This document shows, piece by piece, positions 1-9,502 of a DNA stretch of 64,000 nt. The stretch spans positions 52,432,900-52,496,899 of the forward strand of contig NC_083596.1 of assembly GCF_027579695.1 (NCBI RefSeq), given 5' to 3'. The stretch comes from Neoarius graeffei (Eukaryota > Chordata > Actinopteri > Siluriformes > Ariidae). Numbering within the stretch: position 1 is the first letter of the stretch; each line of letters begins with the position of its first letter. The translations under genes and the position numbers were made by a program. The notes beneath the pieces are model-generated. The model worked only from the letters and a program-made list of their open reading frames with translations, ran no database searches and had not been told where the DNA came from.

Positions 1-345
1 CAAGAGCTCACACTCCCTATGTAAATCATTGACATCGGCTGCCAGCTCGGCGTTGCTGGTGGTCAGCCTATCAACCTCTCCGTGGAGGGATCTGATCTCT
101 AGATCAGTATCCTGGAAGTGTAAAAGGAATAGCTTACCTAGTGCCTCTTGGACACTAATAGTTGTTCTCTTTGGATCTCTCATATGTTTTATTGAGTTGA
201 CTATGTTCATTTGGCATTCACGCCTACTCATGTCCTTAATGCTTGCTCTTTCGGAGGCAGAGCAGTGAATGAGGTCGGCGATGACGTCAAAGAGAGACAT
301 GTCTTGAGCATTGTCTTCAATTTCTGAGACACGAGGGGATGCCAT
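1..345 (-). CDS. N-terminal part of a gag-like protein of an LTR retroelement (runs off left edge)
   Basis: The minus strand is open from an ATG at 345 to the window edge, giving 115 residues with no stop. The product begins MASPRVSEIED and is rich in acidic and heptad-like stretches towards its end (LEIRSLHGEVDRLTTS region), which suggests a coiled coil. I do not recognise the family. Position is the main argument: the ATG lies about 290 bp downstream, in minus orientation, of a tRNA-Met primer binding site and an LTR, which is where gag begins. No zinc knuckle is reached before the edge. Alternative: a non-gag first ORF of an unusual LTR element. Confidence 0.6.
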   Translation of the reverse strand, partial: MASPRVSEIEDNAQDMSLFDVIADLIHCSASERASIKDMSRRECQMNIVNSIKHMRDPKRTTISVQEALGKLFLLHFQDTDLEIRSLHGEVDRLTTSNAELAADVNDLHRECELL

Positions 346-633
346 TTTGCTTAGGTTGGATATTGGATGATCAATTAATCAATTAGTTTATTAATTAATT
401 AATTTTTATTAACTAATATTAACTACGTAATTAATTAATCAGTTGATAAAGTTTGTTTTACTTGAAAATGCTATCTCTTATCCTGAGTTATTGATAGGTT
501 ATTAGTATTTGTGATATGGTTATCATGCTACTGTTAACCGTTTAACACACCTGGGGATATACTTTAGCAGTTGCTTAATCAAACTGATAGTTTATCTGTT
601 GTTGCAACAATATTCAAGAAGTCAACACCAATC

Positions 634-651
634 TCCTCACACGGGGCACCA
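634..651 (-). promoter_or_regulatory. Primer binding site, elongator tRNA-Met type
   Basis: The + strand reads TCCTCACACGGGGCACCA, the last 18 nt of vertebrate elongator tRNA-Met including CCA. On the minus strand this is a perfect 18-nt PBS. It lies 6 nt inside the LTR end at 658. This fixes the element as reverse-transcribing and in minus orientation. Confidence 0.85.
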
Positions 652-657
652 ATTTAA

Positions 658-1045
658 TGTAGGTGCATTTGGGTAATTGAGTGATCAATCTCATTAAATC
701 TGAAGGTTAATAATTAAAATCATTAAATTGAATCAGTCTCATTGAATCAGCCTCATATTATCATTAAATCACTCATGGAATCAGTCTCATTAATTTATAC
801 CATTAATTTTGGTGCTTAATAATAAATTACCAAACAGCTAAATTATGGTATTCCAATTATTATGCTCACTTACCATATTACACAACCTATATGCACCTTT
901 AGAATTTTTTGGAGATTGGGCAACCTCGAGTATATTCTTAGGCACAACAAATAAAGACACACAGTTTCAATAATAATGGAATTTATTATAACAAAGATAA
1001 AAATGGATAATAACAGTTGAAATCATTATATACAAATATGATATG

Positions 1046-1078
<33 letters not shown>

Positions 1079-2531
1079 GCCCTATGGCCTGAGCAGAAGG
1101 ATAGTGTGGGATGCTAGCTAGGTATGTTCGTGTGTGTCCATGTGGTGTAGGGATCACCAAGTGGGATTTGAGGAGAACAAAGGAATTAGCCTTGTGTTGC
1201 TAAGCTGAGACAAAGGAATGCTAGCTAAGGTGTGTTTGTGAGTGGCCACATGGCCTGAACAAAGAGTTAGCCTGTGTGTGGCCTGAACAAAGAGTTAGCA
1301 TGGATTGCTAGCTAAGGTGTGTTTGTGTGTGTCAGACCTGGTGAGGCCTGGAGACCATGTGTTTGTGTAGGCCTAGATTAGCCTTGTGTGGCTAAGCTAA
1401 GACAAAGGGAAGCTAGCTAAGGTGGGTTTGTGAGGCATGTGGCCACGTGTGGAGGCCTAGATTAGCCTTGTGTTTAGTTAAGACAAAGGAATGCTAGCTA
1501 AGGTGTGTTTGTGTTGGGGGGGAGGACCGCCACGTGTTTCTAAGACAATACACTTAGCTTTGGATGCTAATGGGACAAAAGAAATTAGCCTTAGGCTAAT
1601 TTCACTAGCTTATAACAGTACTGAATCCACTGAAACCTTGATAAGGTCAAAATGTGTGATAAGGAAATTAAAGTGTTAGTGAGGAATAAAGAGAAGCATG
1701 CACAGCCTATCTATTAAAACAACTGAGAGATTAAAACAAAATAATAATCAATTCAACACGCTGCATGTTTACAGTGTAAACAATTAAACCGTTCCTGAGG
1801 TTAAATTCACACTACCTCAATAAAAGCTAATTCCTAAGACTAGGTTTTTTGATTATGCCCCAAAATGCCAGTCGTACGCGAGATTATGAGAAGATGTCTC
1901 GGGACTTTTGGAGTTTTCACCTTTGTGGAGATCTCCGTGAAGCACAGGGAATTTCTTGGAGAGGCTGAGTTCACAGGAGCCCATAGAGACTTCTGTAGAA
2001 AAACAAAGAATTCTTGGTCCGACGCTTCGTAGCTCGTGGGAAGGAAATCTTTGTAGAACAAGGTGCACAGCACTTCAGTAAAAAAAAAGGGTCCAGCCGC
2101 TTTCCTAACTTTGAATTAAAACTGCTTGGGCGGCAGTCGTGACATCACTTCTAATACGAATAAAACCGGTTGTAACTCGACTGAGTTAAAGATTGCGCAA
2201 CTCTGGAGTCTACCTTGGCCAAGGGTAAGAAAGAAATCGCGCTAAATCGTGGATCTTGCAAGAAAGAGGTCTTTTTCTGGTTTGCTCGGGTGAGCAGCCT
2301 CTTTGTGTGTGTCAGGCCTGGTGAGGCCTGGAGAGGGAAAGAGAGAGAGAAGTCCTCCTTGTGTCCATGTTGAAATCACGGCGCCAAAAGAGGAGGAGCT
2401 AGGAGTTCCTGGGTTTCTTATGCTCTCATGGAGGATGTGACGTTGGTGATCCCGTCCCCGTGTGACGCAGGTCAACGCGGAAGTTGGCTGATGGGAAATG
2501 TAGTTTCTAAAAGGGACTGTGTGTACCTACA
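658..2531 (-). repeat. 5' LTR (1,874 bp) of a tRNA-Met-primed LTR retroelement
   Basis: The segment starts TGTAGGT and ends ACCTACA on the + strand, a perfect 7-bp terminal inverted repeat of the TG...CA type. The 658 end abuts a tRNA-Met PBS. Only this LTR is in the window; the rest of the element continues to the left. The 5 bp outside the end, GCTGC at 2532-2536, should be duplicated beyond the far LTR. Within it, minus-strand TATATAA (1026-1032) and AATAAA (982-987) could be promoter and poly(A) signals, giving a short R and a U5 of about 300 bp. The length is at the high end for LTRs. Confidence 0.8.
1110..1560. repeat. Imperfect tandem repeats in the LTR U3
   Basis: A GCTAGCTAAGGTGTGTTTGTG motif or close variant recurs about five times, separated by diverged spacers containing GTTAGCC and GGCCTGAACAAAG. 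It lies in the part of the LTR upstream of the likely minus-strand TATA box, where repeated enhancer modules are common. A (TG)n tract at about 1042-1074 lies beside it. Confidence 0.6.
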
Positions 2532-2537
2532 GCTGCA

Positions 2538-2846
2538 ATGGCTCATGATAGTGGAGATATAACGGCAGATATCCCAACCAGTTATTTCAATGGAAGTCGG
2601 CAACGTAGTTACTCTAGACCAGCATACGACCGTCAGGCAATCCTAGATCTATGCCAATCTGGCAGTGGAGTACTTGTAGAGGTGACCACTCTGGATCTTC
2701 TCTGTAGCCTTGGACTGCTACATCGGCTACATCCAGCAGCCTATGGAGCAGCGAAACCTCGTACCAGAGGAGTCTGCCAGCGGAGGAGATGGTGTGACAG
2801 AAAGTGGAAGCGGGGATGCCACACAGGGCTAACAGCTAAGCTAAAG
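2538..2846 (+). pseudogene. 5' fragment of a non-LTR retrotransposon ORF
   Basis: An open frame from ATG 2538 reads through a region like the start of fish CR1/L2-type LINE ORFs. It has an arginine/lysine-rich stretch (KPRTRGVCQRRRWCDRKWKRG) followed by HTGLTAKLK, the typical context just before the endonuclease domain. The similarity stops near 2846, where the minus-strand Tx1-like LINE begins. It is therefore a truncated fragment without endonuclease or reverse transcriptase. The family assignment is from memory of similar proteins and is tentative. Confidence 0.4.
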
Positions 2847-4195
2847 GTTAGCCACTTAAGTTTCCCAGGTAGCTCAGGGACGTCTCCTAGGCTCCACTGG
2901 CTTATTAGACACGCTTCACATTTGTCCCAGTTAACTTTAGCGGAGGAGGCCTTTTCATACACAGTCAGGCTTTCTTTAAGTTCTTGTATGTCTCTCTGAT
3001 CTTGTATAAAAACATTAACATCATCTGCATAAGCTGAGACGGCCACAGAGAGGATCTGAACCAGCTCAGGGAGACCCAGGCCCTGTAACCTGCTCCTCAG
3101 CCTACACAGAAGAGGTTCAATGACAATACTGTAGAGCTGGCCTGAGATGGGGCAGCCCTGTCTGATTCCTCTTTTAACTGGCACAGGGCAGCTCAACCCT
3201 CCCCCCACCTTTACTAAACAGCAGGCTTCATTGTACAATAGTTTGACCCAGGATAAAAAACTCCCCCCAATTCCAAAAGCCTGCAGGGTGGAAAAGAGAA
3301 AACCATAATCCACATGATCAAATGCCTTTTCTTGATCAATGGATAAAATACCAACATTAATATTATACAATTTACAAACATAAAATATATCTCTTATTAA
3401 AAATTAATTATCATACATTGATCTGTCCGGAATACAATAAAACTGATCTGCACCAATAAATAATTCAATAAAATGTTTTAATCTATTTGATAAAACCTTG
3501 GAGGGGATCTTATAGTCCATACATAAAAGAGCTACAGGTCTCCAGTTCTTTAGAAGAGCTAGGTCTCCCTTCTTGGGCAGCAGTGAAAGAACTGTTCGCC
3601 TACAGGAAGCTGGAAGACTCCCTTTTTTTAAAACACTCTTTAAAAACGGCCAAAAGGTCCCATCCCAGTATTGTCCAGAAGTGTTTGAAAAAGTCTGAAG
3701 GAAGACCATCTAGTCCTGGAGCCTTGCCTGGTGCCATCTGGGACACTGCAGCAGTCAGCTCATCTAAAATGATTTCTGCGTTCAGAGTGTTCTGGTCTTC
3801 TAAGCTCAGTTGAGGAAGCCCCTGGAGAAGCTCTGCAGCACAGTCCATGTCACAGCTGCCCGTGCTGAATAGATCTGTATAAAACTCCACTGCGAGCTTC
3901 CTCATCTCGGCTGGGTCTGTAGTGATGTTTCCATCAGAATGACGAAGACAGACCATTTGTTTCCTCTGAACAGCAGATTTCTCCAAATTAAAAAGAAAGA
4001 AGTTGGTGCATCCATGTCTTGGAGTCTAGTAAAACGTGCTTGGACTAGTGCTCCTTTAGCTCTGTCCTGCAGAATGGAGTTGAGTTCCTGCCTTTTAAAA
4101 ATTAACCAATCATTTTTTTGTTGATCAGCTTGTGAGGTAAAATTATTTTTTTCTAAGTCTCTTATTTCCTCTTCCAGTTTCTGGACAGTTCTCTG
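2847..4195 (-). pseudogene. Tx1-like LINE ORF2, reverse transcriptase portion
   Basis: Three overlapping minus-strand frames together give the reverse transcriptase. The N-terminal part has MAPGKAPGLDGLPSDFF. The middle has LLPKKGDL and NWRPVALL. The palm has SIDQEKAFDHV, then GIRQGCPISGQLYS, then the catalytic AYADDVNVFI. Frame changes near 3600-3700 and 3400 show it is broken. The similarity ends at ELPGKLKW near 2850, before the thumb and C-terminal region, so the 3' end is truncated. The reading continues upstream at 9503 across the chromovirus insertion. Confidence 0.85.
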
Positions 4196-4349
4196 TGTTA
4201 GGACTAGGACTGTTTTGGCCTCTAGAGGCCGCTGTTATTTCCTTTTCATGTCGTGTTTATTTTGGCCTCTAGAGGCCGCCACTGTTCCTGTGTTTTGTGT
4301 TTGTGTTAATTGCCTAATTATCTTCACCTGTGTCCTTAATTAGTTTGTC

Positions 4350-4391
4350 TATTTATACCCCTGAGTTCAGTCCTCTTGTCACGGAGTCTTT
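4350..4391 (+). promoter_or_regulatory. LTR promoter (TATA) and self-primer sequence at the RNA 5' end
   Basis: TATTTATA at 4350-4357 is followed 31 bp later by ACGGAGTCTTT (4381-4391). This 11-mer is the exact reverse complement of the primer binding site at 4678-4688. Its position is where transcription should start, as required for Tf1-type self-priming, where the folded-back and cleaved 5' end of the RNA primes minus-strand DNA. Confidence 0.75.
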
Positions 4392-4607
4392 GTGCTGTTA
4401 TGTTTATCTCCAGTTTCCTTTGTACTGTGTTTTTTGATCTTCTTAGCTTTTGTATTTTTGCACTTTGCTTTTCTTTTGGATTATACTCTTTGGTTTTTTT
4501 TTTTGTCTTTTGTTTTGCCCTGTATATAGTGTATATAGTTTAAATAAACCTTTTTGATTCTTTTTCTACTTCCGCCTCACGCCTCTGCATTTGAGTCATC
4601 CCCCTGG

Positions 4608-4660
4608 TGGCCTAGTGGGGGTTTGCTGGATCATCACACCAACGAACCAGGTTCGAATCC
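4608..4660 (+). promoter_or_regulatory. tRNA-like pol III A box and B box inside U5
   Basis: TGGCCTAGTGG (4608-4618) fits the A-box consensus TRGYNNARNNG at every position. GGTTCGAATCC (4650-4660) is a perfect B box. Start-to-start spacing is 42 bp, within the range for tRNA genes. Flanking T-stem pairing is poor, so this is a tRNA-derived relic and not a tRNA gene. Both boxes are preserved in the 3' LTR at 9434-9444 and 9476-9486. Confidence 0.6.
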
Positions 4661-4677
4661 CAGCAAAACCCTAACAG

Positions 4678-4688
4678 AAAGACTCCGT
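4678..4688 (+). promoter_or_regulatory. Self-priming primer binding site
   Basis: AAAGACTCCGT begins one base after the 5' LTR and is perfectly complementary to 4381-4391 at the inferred 5' end of the same RNA. It does not resemble a tRNA 3' end (no TGG start). The gag ATG at 4690 follows immediately. Confidence 0.75.
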
Positions 4689-4689
4689 C

Positions 4690-5709
4690 ATGACCGACTC
4701 AGCAGAGGCTGCTTCAACTGTCTACCCGGCCAACCTTCAGGGAATTATGGCAGCTTTGACACGCTTCGGAGCGACCATGGACGCTCATGGACGTACGCTC
4801 ACCAGCCAACGTGAGGCCCTCGCTCGCCACGAGGAACTGCTTCAGCAAATTGGGAAAACCCTGGCACAGCTGACATCTCTGCCTGCATCTCCTGCTCCTG
4901 ATCCAGTTCCTGCTCCTGATCCAGCTCCCACTCCTGCTCCAGTGCCTCCTGCAATGCTGCCTTCTTCACCTCGTGAACCCAGCCTTCCTGCACCACAGAG
5001 GTATGACGGCAAGCACAGTGAGTGCCGAGAGTTCCTTACCCAGTGTCAACTCACCTTTGAGCTTCAGCCTACCACCTACACTACGGATCGCCGCAAGATT
5101 GCCTTTGTGATCACCTTATTAGCTGGTAAGGCGCGAGCCTGGGCTACTGCTATCTGGCAAAGACAGGGACCTGAGTGCTTTGATTTCCAGCTGTTTTCTG
5201 AAGAGATGCTTCGGGTCTTCGATCAGGCAGACATCAGTACCGACGCAGCCCGAAAGCTCATGTCCATCCGGCAAGGAGGAAGCGTCGCAGATTACGCCAT
5301 CTCGTTCCGAACACTCGCAGCAGTAAGTGGATGGAACGAGACTGCCCTGGTGTCAGCCTTCCACCATGGTCTGTCTGACCCCATCAAGGACGGTCTGGCC
5401 TCTATTGGATGCCCAAGTGACCTCGAAACCCTCATCTCACATGCTATTCGTCTGGACAACAGGATGAGAGAACGCCACCAAGCCTTGAGCCCCCCCAGCC
5501 TCCCTACCTCTACCTGGAGACCGTCTACCTCCTTCAGTGACTGTCCAGAACCCATGCAAGTGGGTCGTACTCGCCTCTCCGCATCTGAGAGGGAGCGCAG
5601 AAGGAGGGACAAGTGCTGCATCTACTGTGGCAAGCCTGGTCACTTCCGAGCATCATGTCCCGAACTCTTGGGAAAAGGACCGCCCCGTCCAGCCGAGGGA
5701 GGGTTGTGA
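4690..5709 (+). CDS. gag: gag of the sushi-type chromovirus
   Basis: A 339-residue structural protein that should form the virus-like particle and bind genomic RNA. ATG 4690 is the first after the primer site and lies just 1 nt past it. Residues about 75-95 are a Pro/Ala/Asp-rich linker of PAPDP-like repeats. The capsid-like part follows ([12 protein letters not shown], then the [15 protein letters not shown] helix region), as in the gag of sushi/RTL-related elements. A CCHC zinc knuckle (C-X2-C-X4-H-X4-C) starts at residue 310, directly after an arginine-rich stretch. The stop at 5707-5709 lies inside the frameshift stem. There are no internal stops. Confidence 0.93.
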   Translation: MTDSAEAASTVYPANLQGIMAALTRFGATMDAHGRTLTSQREALARHEELLQQIGKTLAQLTSLPASPAPDPVPAPDPAPTPAPVPPAMLPSSPREPSLPAPQRYDGKHSECREFLTQCQLTFELQPTTYTTDRRKIAFVITLLAGKARAWATAIWQRQGPECFDFQLFSEEMLRVFDQADISTDAARKLMSIRQGGSVADYAISFRTLAAVSGWNETALVSAFHHGLSDPIKDGLASIGCPSDLETLISHAIRLDNRMRERHQALSPPSLPTSTWRPSTSFSDCPEPMQVGRTRLSASERERRRRDKCCIYCGKPGHFRASCPELLGKGPPRPAEGGL

Positions 5710-8700
5710 CGGGGCCTACCCTCTCTCCCGGACTCCCTGGCCAAGGAATCTACATCCCGGTCTCCATCTCCTGGGGTGAGTCTGTCCACTCTTGTCAAGC
5801 TTTGATAGACTCAGGGGCGGCTGGGAACTTTATGGATATTCACTTCGCCCAAAGCATCAATATACCTACTGCACCTCTTGAAGTCCCTCTGTCTGTGTCT
5901 GCCCTCGATGGCCAAGCGTTAGGTGATGGAAGAGTCACCCAAGTTACTTCTCCAGTCTTCCTCCAGTCTCAAGGTCACAAGGAAGAAATATCCCTGCACC
6001 TGATTCCTTCACCTGAGTTCCCAGTTATTCTAGGCCTTCCTTGGCTTACTCACCACAACCCTCGCATAGACTGGGTAACAAGCCAGGTTGTGGAATGGGG
6101 CCCTGCATGCCATGCCTCTTGTCTGCTCTCTAGCTCTCCTGTGTCTCCTGCCGAGCCCCCTGATCTCACCGAGTTATCTCAAGTTCCCACAGAGTACTGG
6201 GATCTCAAGGAGGTATTCAGCAAGAGCAGGGCCGCCGTTCTTCCTCCGCACCGGGCCTACGACTGTGCCATCGACTTGCTCCCTGGGACTACCCCTCCTC
6301 GTGGCAGACTGTTTTCACTCTCTCAGCCAGAACGCAAGGCCATGGAGGAATACCTCAAAGATGCCCTGGTCTCTGGGTTTATTCGACCCTCCACTTCACC
6401 TGCTGGAGCCGGCTTCTTCTTTGTCGGCAAGAAGGATGGGGGGCTCCGACCATGTATTGATTACAGGGGCCTGAATAAGATCACTGTGCGCAACCGATAT
6501 CCCCTTCCGCTGATGTCCACAGCTTTCGACCTGCTCCAAGGCGCCACCGTCTTCACCAAGTTGGACCTACGGAACGCATACCACCTCATCCGTATCCGAC
6601 AGGGAGACGAGTGGAAGACTGCCTTTAACACCCCGTCTGGGCACTACGAATACCAGGTGATGCCCTTCGGACTCACCAACGCACCAGCTGTTTTTCAGGC
6701 CCTAATCAACGACGTCTTAAGGGACATGATTAACCTATACGTTTTTGTCTACCTCGACGACATCCTTATCTTTTCCAAGACCGTGCAGGAGCACCGCCAC
6801 CATGTCCGCCAGGTTCTCCAGAGGCTGCTACAGAACAATCTGTTCGCCAAGGCCCAGAAATGCGAATTTCATGTTCCCGAGGTCTCCTTTCTGGGATTTA
6901 TTGTACGGACAGGCCAACTCCAAATGGACCCTGCCAAGACCCTGGCCGTCCGGGATTGGCCTACTCCCAAGTCTGTTAAGGAGGTTCAGCGGTTCTTAGG
7001 ATTCGCTAACTTCTACCGCAAGTTCATCAGGAACTTCAGTTCTGTGGCAGCACCCATGTCAGACCTCACCAAAGGGACAGGTGGATCTTATGGCTGGTCT
7101 CCTCAGGCAGAAAAGGCGTTCAAAGACCTCAAGGACCGCTTCTGCACGGCACCCATTCTGGTTCTCCCGGACACCTCCCAACCATTCATCGTGGAGGTGG
7201 ACGCCTCGGACAGTGGTGTCGGCGCGGTGCTCTCTCAACGTTCGGAAGGAAAGCTGCACCCCTGCGCTTACTTCTCCCACCGCCTGAGTCCTGCTGAGTC
7301 CCGGTACGATGTGGGGGATCGAGAACTGCTAGCGGTCAAACTGGCCCTTGAGGAGTGGAGGCACTGGCTGGAGGGAGCACAACATCCATTCCTGGTTTGG
7401 ACTGACCACAAGAACCTGGAGTACCTCCAGCAAGCCAAGAGACTGAACCCTCGACAGGCTAGGTGGGCCCTGTTTTTCAGTCGGTTTGACTTCACCCTCT
7501 CATACCGCCCCGGCTCCAAGAACACCAAACCTGACGCACTGTCCAGACTGTTCTCTGCCACTAACAGGGAGAATGAAGTCGGGCCTATTATCCCTGTGTC
7601 CCGGATTGTGGCCCCTGTCCGCTGGGGTATTGAGGAGGCTGTCCGACGAGCCCAACGCCAGGACCCCGGTCCTGGGACGGGGCCACCAGGCCTCTTGTAC
7701 GTCCCACATCAAGCCCGGGCCAAGGTTCTCCAGTGGGGTCACTCTTCCCCTCTCACCGCCCACCCGGGAGCTCGGAGGACCCTGGACTTCCTGAAAAGAC
7801 GCTTCTGGTGGCCTAACATGGAGAAGGAAGTAAGGTCATTTGTCCTGTCCTGTGAGGTTTGCACCAGAACCAAGAACCCACGACAGCGTCCCCAGGGTCT
7901 CCTGCATCCTCTGACCATTCCCCGGCGTCCCTGGTCCCACGTGGCAGTCGACTTTATCACGGGTCTCCCTGAGTCACAAGGTAACACGGTCATTTTGGTC
8001 TTAGTTGACAGATTCTCCAAGGCCTGCCGCTTCATACCACTGTGCAAACTCCCCTCTGCTCTTGAAACTGCGAAACTTTTGTTTAATCATGTCTTCCGAG
8101 TCTTTGGTCTTCCACAGGACATCGTCTCAGACCGAGGGCCCCAGTTCTCCTCCCGAGTGTGGCACGGGTTCTGCAAGGTCATCGGAGCCACTGCCAGCCT
8201 CTCCTCTGGGTTTCACCCACAGTCCAATGGTCAGACGGAGAGGCTCAACCAGGACCTGGAAACCACCCTGCGAGGCCTGGCTATGGATAACCCGACATCG
8301 TGGAGCACCTGGCTGCCATGGGCGGAGTACGCCCACAACACCCTGCAGTCATCGGCCACCAAGCTGTCGCCATTCCAGTGCCAATTCGGGTTCCAGCCAC
8401 CTCTGTTCCCGGACCAGGAGGAGGACGCGGGGGTGCCCTCGGTCAACCAATATGTGAGACGGTGTCGCAAGACCTGGAGCAAGGTCAGGAAGACCCTCAT
8501 ACAGACCTCCAGAACCAACCAGACTCAGGCCAACCGCCATAGAAGACCTGCACACGCTTTCCGCCCTGGGCAGCGTGTTTGGCTGTCCACTAAGGACCTT
8601 CCACTGCGGGTGGAGAACCGCAAGCTTGCTCCTCGCTACATTGGCCCCTTCAAGGTGGTGCGCAGGGTGAACCCTGTCTCCTACCGGCTCCAGTTGCCCC

Positions 8701-9008
8701 GGACTCTGAGGATCAACCCCACTTTCCATGTTTCCCTGTTACGGCCCGTACTGACGTCTACGTATGCCCCTGCCCCTAGGAACCCCCCACCCCCCCGCAT
8801 CTTCCAGGGGCAGACTGTGTTCACTGTGAATCGCCTGCTTGACTCCCGCCGGGTCCGCGGCGGGTTGCAATATCTGGTGGACTGGGAGGGCTATGGTCCT
8901 GAGGAGCGCTGCTGGGTTCCTGCTCGGGATGTCCTTGATAAAGAACTATGTCGGGACTTCCATTCGGCCCATCCGGATCGCCCTGGGAACGTCAGGAGAC
9001 GCTCCTAG
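5613..9008 (+). CDS. pol: pol polyprotein: protease, RT, RNase H, integrase, chromodomain
   Basis: The frame is -1 relative to gag and open from at least 5613; translation is expected to enter by frameshifting at 5670-5676 and not at the ATG. Residue numbers count from 5613. The retropepsin active site DSG is at 66-68. The RT has [13 protein letters not shown] and YLDD at 380-383. RNase H begins near 525, with DAS at 530. The integrase HHCC finger is near 715-760 and its catalytic D780, D840 and E876 give a 35-residue D-E spacing. A GPF/Y-like module follows. A chromodomain ([12 protein letters not shown]) ends the protein at about 1070-1125. All catalytic residues are present over 1,131 codons, so it could be functional. 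Confidence 0.93.
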   Translation: MLHLLWQAWSLPSIMSRTLGKRTAPSSRGRVVTGPTLSPGLPGQGIYIPVSISWGESVHSCQALIDSGAAGNFMDIHFAQSINIPTAPLEVPLSVSALDGQALGDGRVTQVTSPVFLQSQGHKEEISLHLIPSPEFPVILGLPWLTHHNPRIDWVTSQVVEWGPACHASCLLSSSPVSPAEPPDLTELSQVPTEYWDLKEVFSKSRAAVLPPHRAYDCAIDLLPGTTPPRGRLFSLSQPERKAMEEYLKDALVSGFIRPSTSPAGAGFFFVGKKDGGLRPCIDYRGLNKITVRNRYPLPLMSTAFDLLQGATVFTKLDLRNAYHLIRIRQGDEWKTAFNTPSGHYEYQVMPFGLTNAPAVFQALINDVLRDMINLYVFVYLDDILIFSKTVQEHRHHVRQVLQRLLQNNLFAKAQKCEFHVPEVSFLGFIVRTGQLQMDPAKTLAVRDWPTPKSVKEVQRFLGFANFYRKFIRNFSSVAAPMSDLTKGTGGSYGWSPQAEKAFKDLKDRFCTAPILVLPDTSQPFIVEVDASDSGVGAVLSQRSEGKLHPCAYFSHRLSPAESRYDVGDRELLAVKLALEEWRHWLEGAQHPFLVWTDHKNLEYLQQAKRLNPRQARWALFFSRFDFTLSYRPGSKNTKPDALSRLFSATNRENEVGPIIPVSRIVAPVRWGIEEAVRRAQRQDPGPGTGPPGLLYVPHQARAKVLQWGHSSPLTAHPGARRTLDFLKRRFWWPNMEKEVRSFVLSCEVCTRTKNPRQRPQGLLHPLTIPRRPWSHVAVDFITGLPESQGNTVILVLVDRFSKACRFIPLCKLPSALETAKLLFNHVFRVFGLPQDIVSDRGPQFSSRVWHGFCKVIGATASLSSGFHPQSNGQTERLNQDLETTLRGLAMDNPTSWSTWLPWAEYAHNTLQSSATKLSPFQCQFGFQPPLFPDQEEDAGVPSVNQYVRRCRKTWSKVRKTLIQTSRTNQTQANRHRRPAHAFRPGQRVWLSTKDLPLRVENRKLAPRYIGPFKVVRRVNPVSYRLQLPRTLRINPTFHVSLLRPVLTSTYAPAPRNPPPPRIFQGQTVFTVNRLLDSRRVRGGLQYLVDWEGYGPEERCWVPARDVLDKELCRDFHSAHPDRPGNVRRRS
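5670..5715 (+). promoter_or_regulatory. -1 ribosomal frameshift signal between gag and pol
   Basis: The heptamer G GGA AAA (5670-5676) has the X XXY YYZ form and is correctly phased to the gag frame. Five nt later GCCCCGTC (5682-5689) can pair perfectly with GACGGGGC (5708-5715), enclosing an 18-nt loop. The loop GAGGG (5695-5699) could pair with CCCTC at 5719-5723 to make an H-type pseudoknot. The gag stop overlaps the 3' arm. PEG10 and sushi elements use the same arrangement. Confidence 0.8.
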
Positions 9009-9020
9009 AGGGGGGGGTCC
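9007..9020 (+). promoter_or_regulatory. Polypurine tract
   Basis: AGAGGGGGGGG followed by TCC sits directly against the 3' LTR and follows the pol stop. It is the expected plus-strand primer. Confidence 0.75.
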
Positions 9021-9502
9021 TGTTAGGACTAGGACTGTTTTGGCCTCTAGAGGCCGCTGTTATTTCCTTTTCATGTCGTGTTTATTTTGGCCTCTAGAGG
9101 CCGCCACTGTTCCTGTGTTTTGTGTTTGTGTTAATTGCCTAATTATCTTCACCTGTGTCCTTAATTAGTTTGTCTATTTATACCCCTGAGTTCAGTCCTC
9201 TTGTCACGGAGTCTTTGTGCTGTTATGTTTATCTCCAGTTTCCTTTGTACTGTGTTTTTTGATCTTCTTAGCTTTTGTATTTTTGCACTTTGCTTTTCTT
9301 TTGGATTATACTCTTTGGTTTTTTTTTTTTGTCTTTTGTTTTGCCCTGTATATAGTGTATATAGTTTAAATAAACCTTTTTGATTCTTTTTCTACTTCCG
9401 CCTCACGCCTCTGCATTTGAGTCATCCCCCTGGTGGCCTAGTGGGGGTTTGCTGGATCATCACACCAACGAACCAGGTTCGAATCCCAGCAAAACCCTAA
9501 CA
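9021..9502 (+). repeat. 3' LTR of the sushi-type chromovirus
   Basis: 482 bp, matching the 5' LTR except for one extra T in the T-run near 9320. It is followed by the target duplication CTCTG (9503-9507). Confidence 0.95.

Larger units (their letters stand above)
4196..4676 (+). repeat. 5' LTR of the sushi-type chromovirus
   Basis: 481 bp, starting TGTTAGG and ending CCTAACA (7-bp inverted ends). U3 carries two copies of the palindrome GGCCTCTAGAGGCC (4217-4230, 4265-4278). The TATA box is TATTTATA at 4350-4357, the inferred RNA start is near 4381, and AATAAA lies at 4543-4548. U5 holds the tRNA-like boxes described separately. Confidence 0.95.
4196..9502 (+). mobile_element. Intact-looking Tf1/sushi-type chromovirus (Ty3/gypsy)
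   Basis: A 5,307-bp LTR retrotransposon flanked by the 5-bp duplication CTCTG (4191-4195 and 9503-9507). The two LTRs differ, as far as I can see, only by one T in a homopolymer, so insertion was recent. It has a self-priming site, gag, a -1 frameshift signal, and an unbroken pol with protease, reverse transcriptase, RNase H, DD35E integrase and a C-terminal chromodomain, then a polypurine tract. Domain order and self-priming match the Tf1/sushi group (for example Fugu sushi-ichi). It lies inside the Tx1-like LINE, in opposite orientation. Confidence 0.93.

Noticed and set aside
4600-4676. A functional tRNA gene
   Set aside because: The A and B boxes are perfect, but T-stem and acceptor pairing are poor, and it is repeated in both LTRs.
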